Source of the DNA: Candidatus Bipolaricaulota bacterium | GTDB taxonomy: Bacteria; Bipolaricaulota; Bipolaricaulia; UBA7950; UBA9294 | Direction: 5' to 3' | Length of the DNA stretch: 64,000 bases | Assembly (NCBI GenBank): GCA_028277345.1 | Contig: JANQGM010000006.1 | Coordinates: 1 to 64,000 of the forward strand | Program-made: the position numbers and the translations under genes | Part shown: positions 58,902 through 64,000 of the stretch, piece by piece | Layout of the letters: each line of letters opens with the position of its first letter | Numbering within the stretch: position 1 is the stretch's first letter | The notes under the pieces: model-generated | The model's input: the letters and a program-made list of their open reading frames with translations, nothing else | Database searches by the model: none | What the model was told of the DNA's origin: nothing

Positions 58902-59413
58902 CCGAGCAGCTCGTTGATTCGATCGATGCCTGCGCGCTCTCGCTGAAGCCGCATGATTTCCGGCAAGCGTTCGTACCGCCGCCATCCGAATTTGTCAGAG
59001 TACGCCTTGACGAACAGCACGCGCAGCCGATCTCGAAGCTCGGGATTCGCGCGAAGGATCTGTTGGCGTTGCGCCACCAGGCTTTCGATCTCAGGCACGT
59101 AAAGATCGAGTGTCGCAGAACGTGAAAACAGTTCCAGAGCATCGTCGGGAAACTCCGCGAGTCGATCGCTCGCCTTGCGAAACAGGGCGCGCCGCGCAAG
59201 TTCCTGTCGCGCGCGCGCCTGCATTCTCTTTCCCTGTTCCCGGTAGTGCTTCAGCCGCTTGCCGGGAATGGACAAGATTGAGGATTCGCACCCATCGACA
59301 GACTCAGGAAACGACTCCTTCCGTTTCCGGATTTGACCGTGCCAAGACAGACACGTTTCGCACGTCAGGTAATTCACATTGGTGTAGTACTGGTATCGCG
59401 TTCGTCGGATCAT
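58898..59413 (-). CDS. Hypothetical protein with CxxC and charged helical body
   Basis: A 171-residue protein I cannot name. It begins RRTRYQYYTNVNYLTCETCLSWHGQ, with a zinc-like Cys-x-x-Cys, and has a third cysteine near 42 (VDGCESSIL). The rest is helical and rich in Arg (REQGKRMQARARQELARR, ADRLAEFPDDALELF). The beginning looks like a phage-head-morphogenesis-type Cys motif, but there is no other phage gene. It overlaps the ComEA-like gene by four bases and probably shares its operon. Confidence 0.6.
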   Translation of the reverse strand: MIRRTRYQYYTNVNYLTCETCLSWHGQIRKRKESFPESVDGCESSILSIPGKRLKHYREQGKRMQARARQELARRALFRKASDRLAEFPDDALELFSRSATLDLYVPEIESLVAQRQQILRANPELRDRLRVLFVKAYSDKFGWRRYERLPEIMRLQRERAGIDRINELLG

Positions 59414-59520
59414 GACACCTCGCTCATCCCACTCAGTGTAGTGAGGGATGGAACCAACAGCAAAGGAACGGTATCCTCGCGTCGAGCGGTGCTGATGTCG
59501 GTGGACCGCCGGGAGGAACC

Positions 59521-59793
59521 ATGATCCGAACGATTCTCACGACCTTTGCCTTGGTGTTCTTGGCTGAACTGGGGGACAAGACGCAACTGGCTGTACTGGC
59601 CATGGCCACCAGAAACAATCCTTGGGCCGTTTTCATCGGCGCAGGCGCCGCGCTTCTTGCCTCAACCACGCTGGCCGTCGTGGTCGGCTGCACGCTGCCC
59701 CGGTTTTTGCCTGCATCGTCAACACGGGTGCTCCACTACATCGCGGGAGGCCTGTTCATCCTTGTCGGCGCATGGACGATCTGGAAAGCGTGA
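59521..59793 (+). CDS. Single-repeat Gdt1/TMEM165 (UPF0016) family transporter
   Basis: A 90-residue membrane protein with the signature FLAELGDKTQLAVLAMA in its first half and three hydrophobic helices. UPF0016 proteins export Mn2+ or Ca2+ in exchange for H+; the full-length form has two E-x-G-D-K-T/S repeats. This copy has a single repeat, so it should dimerise to form one transporter. GGGAGGAACC precedes the ATG. It is convergent with surE (three bases apart). Confidence 0.82.
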   Translation: MIRTILTTFALVFLAELGDKTQLAVLAMATRNNPWAVFIGAGAALLASTTLAVVVGCTLPRFLPASSTRVLHYIAGGLFILVGAWTIWKA

Positions 59794-59796
59794 CGA

Positions 59797-60594
59797 TTAG
59801 GCGCCGTCGATTTGGGGAATCCACGCTTCGAGCGGCTGAAGCAGGCTGTGTTCTGTCATATCCAGGTGGATCGGCGTAATGGACACATACCCGGCGGCAA
59901 TCGCGCCGATGTCCGTTGTTTCTGATTCCGTTGATTCCTTGGTTAACGGATCGCCGCTGATCCAATAGTAGTTGCGTCCCTGAGGGTCCTTGCCTGTGAC
60001 AAGGTAGTTGCTGTAGGCCTCTCCGCCGAGGCGCGTGACACGCGGTTCCAGCTTGCGCCCGACAGGGGCGTACGGCACGTTGACATTGAGGACGATCTTC
60101 TGCGGTAATTCCTGTTGATCCAACAAGAAACGCACGAAACGCGCGGCGAAATCGGCGGACGGTTCATAGTCAGGCATTTCCGACCGATCGCTGACCGAAT
60201 CGAAGGAGACCGCTACGGCAGGCACACCGACACGGACGCCCTCCATTGCCGCAGCAACGGTGCCTGAAAGGGAAACGTCCCGGCCGAGGTTCAAGCCGTC
60301 GTTGATCCCTGAAACAATGAGGTCGGGCAAGCGGTCCAGCAACCCGAGCAGGGCGAGCGACACGCAATCGGAGGGCGTTCCACTGGTCGCGTACCCTCGG
60401 CTTCCATCCAACAACCGAACCTCATCAACGCGAAGCGGCTTATGGAAGGTGCGCGTTCGACTGGCCGCTGACCAATTGCGGTCCGGGGCGAACACCTCAA
60501 CTCGAGCCACATCCTCCAAGGCCTGCTTCAGCGCCAACAGCCCCGGGGCATTCACACCATCATCGTTGGTAATCAAAATCATTCGTTCCGCCAT
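59797..60594 (-). CDS. surE: 5'/3'-nucleotidase SurE
   Basis: A 265-residue SurE-family phosphatase. ILITNDDGVNAPGL with the metal-binding Asp-Asp, APDRNWSAASRTRTF, and VSGINDGLNLGRDVSLSGTV with the Asn-Asp-Gly metal motif are all present. SurE dephosphorylates nucleoside monophosphates and is linked to survival in stationary phase. Together with the two phosphorylases in this window it would feed nucleotides into nucleoside catabolism. The ATG at 60594 has AAGGGAG upstream. Confidence 0.92.
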   Translation of the reverse strand: MAERMILITNDDGVNAPGLLALKQALEDVARVEVFAPDRNWSAASRTRTFHKPLRVDEVRLLDGSRGYATSGTPSDCVSLALLGLLDRLPDLIVSGINDGLNLGRDVSLSGTVAAAMEGVRVGVPAVAVSFDSVSDRSEMPDYEPSADFAARFVRFLLDQQELPQKIVLNVNVPYAPVGRKLEPRVTRLGGEAYSNYLVTGKDPQGRNYYWISGDPLTKESTESETTDIGAIAAGYVSITPIHLDMTEHSLLQPLEAWIPQIDGA

Positions 60595-60626
60595 GCATCA
60601 CTCCCTTTGTTGGGGTTTCACGTCCA

Positions 60627-61181
60627 TCATTCCAACCGGCGGTAAAACAGCAGGATGTTGTCTCCATACCGGCGGACGTCAACCTGATTCAAGACGCCGA
60701 TCTGCGGATCGGCGATCTCAGTATGATGTATCTCTGCGACGACCACGAAATCCTCGGCCAGCAACCGTCCACCTTGCAGCGCTCGAAGGGCCTCGGGAAC
60801 CAGGTTCTGATAGTAGGGAGGTCCGAGAAAAACGAGATCGAAGGTGCGCGCTCGCCTCCCCAGTTCGTCGACCATGGCAATCGCATCGCCTTCGAGGACC
60901 CGTGCCTGGCCCAGAAGACCCAAGGCTTCAAGGTTCCGCCGGACGATGCCGCAGGCGCCGCGCGATCGATCGACAAACGTGCACGATCGCGCGCCACGCG
61001 AGAGGGCTTCCAGTCCCACGCTCCCTGTTCCGCAAAACAGATCCAGAAAGTCGGCATCCGGAATGAAATCGTTCAAGATGCTGAAGAGGGCGCTTCGGAC
61101 GAAATCCCGCATCGGACGGATGCCACTCTCGTCCCATTCGACGAGTTTCCGGCCTCGTCGACTGCCTCCGATGATGCGCAC
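60627..61181 (-). CDS. rsmD: 16S rRNA (guanine966-N2)-methyltransferase RsmD-like
   Basis: A 184-residue methyltransferase of the RsmD family. VRIIGGSRRGRKL starts the domain, FLDLFCGTGSVGLEALSRGA is the SAM motif, and LVFLGPPYYQNLV is the catalytic motif, where most RsmD have (D/N)PPY: the Asp or Asn is Gly here. The GTG at 61181 is preceded by AAGGGGG; the open frame extends upstream to 61376 but without similarity. RsmD modifies guanine 966 in 16S rRNA. It is divergent from the HAD gene. Confidence 0.85.
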   Translation of the reverse strand: MRIIGGSRRGRKLVEWDESGIRPMRDFVRSALFSILNDFIPDADFLDLFCGTGSVGLEALSRGARSCTFVDRSRGACGIVRRNLEALGLLGQARVLEGDAIAMVDELGRRARTFDLVFLGPPYYQNLVPEALRALQGGRLLAEDFVVVAEIHHTEIADPQIGVLNQVDVRRYGDNILLFYRRLE

Positions 61182-61214
61182 GGCGCCCCCTTGCGGCTTC
61201 GAATTCACGTCGCT

Positions 61215-61988
61215 ATGATCGCTGATGAAACAGCAAACACTCAGCGAATTCGCATAAGCATAAGAGAGGGGGGCTCTGTCATTCAACCATTCGATCACCG
61301 CCTTGAGGTCATTGGCTTCGATTTGGACTGGACGTTGTGCCACTATCCGTTGTCCACACAGCAAGTTCTTGAGCAATCGCTGGACCGCGCCGGCTTGGAT
61401 CCCCTGCTATTGGGGAACCCTTCCGACGCTGCGGAGCAGTACAACACCCTATGGCGGGACTGGGAATTCGGTAAGAAATCCTCCGTCGTGCTTCGCGACC
61501 TGATCCTGAAGCACATGCTCGCGGGTCGCGGCATTGAGGATTCCGCCGTTCTCCATGCGCTCGCCGAAGCCTATACCGACGTGCGCCGCGAATCAGGCGT
61601 TCTCCTTTATCCCGGAGTCCTCGAACTGTTAGACGCACTTTGCCTTCACTATCGATTGGGCATGATCACCAACGGCCCCCTCGATATGCAGACCGAAAAA
61701 CTTGAAGTCCTCGGCATCGGCGATCGCTTCGACTTGATCCTGATCGCTGGGGAACTCGGCGTCTACAAACCGGACGCGCGCATCTTCGATCGTTTTGTGC
61801 AGGGATTGGACGTACGTGCCGAGCGCGTCTTGTTTGTGGGCGACTCATATGAGGCAGATGTCCTCGGAGCGCATGCGGCTGGCATGTACACTGCATGGAT
61901 CAATCACCATGATGTACGTGCCCCGGGAGATGTGATGCCGACCCTCGTCAAAACAGAAACCGCGTCTCTGGATGTGGATTTGCTATGA
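61215..61988 (+). CDS. HAD family hydrolase, YjjG-like nucleotidase
   Basis: A HAD-family phosphatase with an intact set of motifs: FDLDWTLCHYP (I), MITNGPLDMQTEKL (II), LGVYKPDARIF (III, with Lys) and VLFVGDSYEADVLGA (IV). The cap between motifs I and II is helical. The best matches are YjjG-like pyrimidine nucleotidases. The start is uncertain: ATG at 61215 has no ribosome site, while ATT at 61281, preceded by GAGGGGG, would start right before the conserved region. The stop overlaps the start of the C39-like peptidase gene. Confidence 0.82.
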   Translation: MIADETANTQRIRISIREGGSVIQPFDHRLEVIGFDLDWTLCHYPLSTQQVLEQSLDRAGLDPLLLGNPSDAAEQYNTLWRDWEFGKKSSVVLRDLILKHMLAGRGIEDSAVLHALAEAYTDVRRESGVLLYPGVLELLDALCLHYRLGMITNGPLDMQTEKLEVLGIGDRFDLILIAGELGVYKPDARIFDRFVQGLDVRAERVLFVGDSYEADVLGAHAAGMYTAWINHHDVRAPGDVMPTLVKTETASLDVDLL

Positions 61989-63172
61989 CTGCCCGCAGGA
62001 GACGAACGCTCGTTCTCTCCATCGGCGTTCTCCTCGTATTGTCTTTCACGTCCCATGCGCAGGATATTTCGCTTCCTCGACGCGTTCCCGCCTTCAACCA
62101 AGCCTACAACGAAGGGCCTGGAGCCTGGGGAAACTGTGCGTTGGGAACCGTCGGATGCCCGGATCAAGTTTGCACAACCGGATGCCTGGTGACGGCGTTC
62201 GCCTCTGTCCTCGGCTACTACGAGATTGAGCTTTCCGTTCCCGCACGCAGCTCCTGCACAGGAGAAGCACGATCGGGAATGGATCCGGGAATCTTTAACG
62301 ATTGGCTTCGAGAAGAGGGAGGGTATGGACGTTGCGCTCAGGATCCGGTCGGCAACTGCTGTTTGATCTGGGGGCAACTCCCCGAGGAACTCAGCATCAC
62401 GACGCATACGAATCGTAGCGAAGTCGGCGTCAATCCGGTCGCATCCGTGGTCATCGACCACGCACTACGGCAGGGACATCCGGTTGTAGCCGGCGTTCAT
62501 TGGGGCGCCTTTTGCAATAGCGGGAGCACACAAACTGAGGACTGCCACTGGGTCATCCTCACCGGCAAGCGAAACGGCGTTTACACCATCATTGATCCCT
62601 TCAATCCCGACCCAACCAGCCCCAACGGCATTCGCACCACCTTGGACGCCGGCGTCCATGGCAACTACATCATCGACCGGTATGTCATTGTCGCAGGCCC
62701 TGCGGCGAACATCACGCTCAACGTCTCGACGACATCACAGAAAACCGAGTTCAGCATCGGCGATCGCCTCCGAATAGGAATGCGCGTTCCGGGGAGTTCC
62801 CAAGCCTACCTCCCTTTCGCTAGAGCCACCCGGCCCGATGGAACCCTCCGATATGCCACCCTCAACGCGGCAGGTAAGGTGACGTTCACCTCCACTCGTT
62901 CCAGCTTGATCGCGCAGCCTCGCTCGTTGAATGCCGAGTGGGTCTGGCTTGATACGTTGATTGAGCGTGGGGATACAGGAAGCTGGACATGGGATGTGTG
63001 GGTCGAACGAACCAGCGAACCTGGAATCAAGGCGGGACAGCGGACCGTCGCCTATACCGTGTCTTCGCTCGCGGCCGGATCGTCAGTTGGAGCCGCCATT
63101 CTCGGCATTGCCTTGGTTATCGCCATCGCCGCCGTCGCCTTCATCACCATCCTGCCTTCCGGAATCGACTAG
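61985..63172 (+). CDS. Secreted C39-like cysteine peptidase with C-terminal membrane anchor
   Basis: A 395-residue protein with a signal peptide (RRTLVLSIGVLLVLSFTSHAQ), a papain-fold C39-like domain at about 30-245 and a C-terminal transmembrane segment (ILGIALVIAIAAVAFITIL). Catalytic candidates are Cys in QVCTTGCLVTAFASVLGYY, His in EDCHWVILTGK and Asp in IIDPFNPD. A cluster of cysteines (about 51-66 and 120-129) suggests disulfides outside the cell. The middle domain from 250 to 350 is a beta-rich region of unknown role. It is coupled to the HAD gene (ATGA overlap). Confidence 0.75.
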   Translation: MTARRRRTLVLSIGVLLVLSFTSHAQDISLPRRVPAFNQAYNEGPGAWGNCALGTVGCPDQVCTTGCLVTAFASVLGYYEIELSVPARSSCTGEARSGMDPGIFNDWLREEGGYGRCAQDPVGNCCLIWGQLPEELSITTHTNRSEVGVNPVASVVIDHALRQGHPVVAGVHWGAFCNSGSTQTEDCHWVILTGKRNGVYTIIDPFNPDPTSPNGIRTTLDAGVHGNYIIDRYVIVAGPAANITLNVSTTSQKTEFSIGDRLRIGMRVPGSSQAYLPFARATRPDGTLRYATLNAAGKVTFTSTRSSLIAQPRSLNAEWVWLDTLIERGDTGSWTWDVWVERTSEPGIKAGQRTVAYTVSSLAAGSSVGAAILGIALVIAIAAVAFITILPSGID

Positions 63173-63184
63173 GTTCTAGGCTCC

Positions 63185-63964
63185 TTAAACTTTCGAGCCA
63201 ATGAGGGCGGCGATTCCCACGACGCCGCAGTAGACGGAAAAGAGCCAGAACCGGCGGCGATGAATAAGCCGGATCACGACCTTCAGCGCACCCCAGCCAC
63301 TGATGAAAGCCACGAGCGTGCCCGCTCCGATTCCCATCCAATCCTGTGGGACGGGGGATCGCAACGCCTCGGTCAAATGCAGGAGCCCTGCTCCAGCGAG
63401 AGCCGGCATCGCAAGGAGGAAGGAGAATCGCACCGCCTCTTCGGGAGAAAGCCCGGACGCCATTCCGGCGGAAAGGGTTAATCCGGATCGGGAAATCCCC
63501 GGAAAAACGGAAGCCGCTTGCGCCAACCCGATGCCGACGGCCTGAGGGAAGCCGAACGCCTTGTGTCGTAAACGACGCCGAAGCCAGTGCCCCGTCATGA
63601 GCACGGCTGCTGTAATCAGCAATCCGATGCCGACACTCAGAAGCGACGTAAAGGCGCTTTCGATGGCGCTGCGAAACAACAATCCAACAACGACAATCGG
63701 GACCGTTCCCGCCAAGAGGAAGCCAACGTCCTTGCGTTGTTCGATCCGGCCGATGCCACGAAGCGACTTCAGAAGCGCCCACACATCATGGCGAAAGACG
63801 AGAAAAACAGCGGCCAACGTCCCCCAATGAAGCATCGACTCGAGCAACACCCCAGGTGGATCCAAGCCGAGCAACCGTTCGGCCAATACGAGGTGCCCTG
63901 AACTGGATACGGGAAGGAATTCGGTCACCCCCTGAACCAATCCAAGAAGGGCGTATCGGATCAC
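63185..63964 (-). CDS. uppP: Undecaprenyl-diphosphatase
   Basis: A 259-residue membrane phosphatase of the UppP/BacA family. LLGLVQGVTEFLPVSSSGHL near the N terminus holds the catalytic Glu and Ser/His pattern, and SVFPGISRSGLTLSAGMASG carries the catalytic Arg. It recycles the lipid carrier for cell-wall synthesis and gives mild bacitracin resistance. GTG at 63964 with AAGGACAG upstream is the start. Together with ddl it shows a peptidoglycan-making cell. It is convergent with the peptidase gene. Confidence 0.93.
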   Translation of the reverse strand: MIRYALLGLVQGVTEFLPVSSSGHLVLAERLLGLDPPGVLLESMLHWGTLAAVFLVFRHDVWALLKSLRGIGRIEQRKDVGFLLAGTVPIVVVGLLFRSAIESAFTSLLSVGIGLLITAAVLMTGHWLRRRLRHKAFGFPQAVGIGLAQAASVFPGISRSGLTLSAGMASGLSPEEAVRFSFLLAMPALAGAGLLHLTEALRSPVPQDWMGIGAGTLVAFISGWGALKVVIRLIHRRRFWLFSVYCGVVGIAALIGSKV

Positions 63965-64000
63965 GGACTGTCCTTCAAGCTGAAGTCCATAGACAGAGCA

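Noticed and set aside
58898-59413. Phage head morphogenesis protein at the Cys-motif gene
   Set aside because: Only a short N-terminal Cys motif is reminiscent; no phage neighbours, and the body is helical and unlike the family.

Overview
The window is bacterial chromosomal DNA, dense (about 80 genes in 64 kb) and moderately GC-rich. Most genes have a clear Shine-Dalgarno sequence, which fits the normal anti-SD at the 3' end of the 16S rRNA gene found here. Lineage cannot be fixed from sequence alone. The 16S gene is unlinked to 23S/5S, has no tRNA behind it and carries substitutions at usually universal primer sites. With an AOR-type tungsten or molybdenum oxidoreductase, several DinB-like proteins and BMP-type nucleoside transport, this suggests an uncultured, probably anaerobic lineage. 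A Bipolaricaulota- or Chloroflexi-like affiliation is only a weak guess. No phage, IS element, CRISPR array or tRNA was seen.

Layout. 1-1457: a DUF985 cupin and an SDR oxidoreductase. 1.56-10.6 kb: the most coherent system, a promoter plus palindromic operator followed by BMP binding protein, ABC ATPase, two permeases, MtnA-like isomerase, class II aldolase, GntR/UTRA regulator, a second MtnA-like isomerase and a PNP/MTAP-family phosphorylase. Together they can import a purine nucleoside, phosphorolyse it, isomerise the 1-phosphopentose and cleave it to DHAP plus an aldehyde. 10.6-18.4 kb: YccF, a membrane protein, an ArsR/ArsP pair with an unusual Cys/His loop, an NTF2-like protein, a flavodoxin, TetR, a condensation-fold acyltransferase, DeoD and a small zinc ribbon.

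18.4-21.7 kb: a minus-strand run (DinB, VOC, DinB, CDP-alcohol phosphatidyltransferase, MarR) and a Crp/Fnr regulator. 21.9-23.6 kb: 16S rRNA with a consensus promoter. 23.7-27.3 kb: ddl, DinB, aminotransferase, tlyA. 27.3-34.6 kb: two half-size permeases with PadR, SDR, GNATs (one broken), VOC, nucleotidyltransferase, MFS. 34.6-45.3 kb: an AT-richer DUF4145 gene, cupin, DinB paralogues and a DinB remnant, an ABC-2 exporter, Nudix, Tag, HAD, ATC-hydrolase-like and tandem GNAT genes.

45.4-64 kb: a clostripain-like lipoprotein, a membrane-bound winged-helix regulator beside a beta-helix protein, AOR with two MoaD-like partners, a DUF4405 protein with a secreted repeat protein, a D-2-hydroxyacid dehydrogenase, an ECF sigma/anti-sigma/coiled-coil operon, a queuosine-salvage Qng1 homologue, ComEA-like, Gdt1-like, surE, rsmD, HAD, a C39-like peptidase and uppP.
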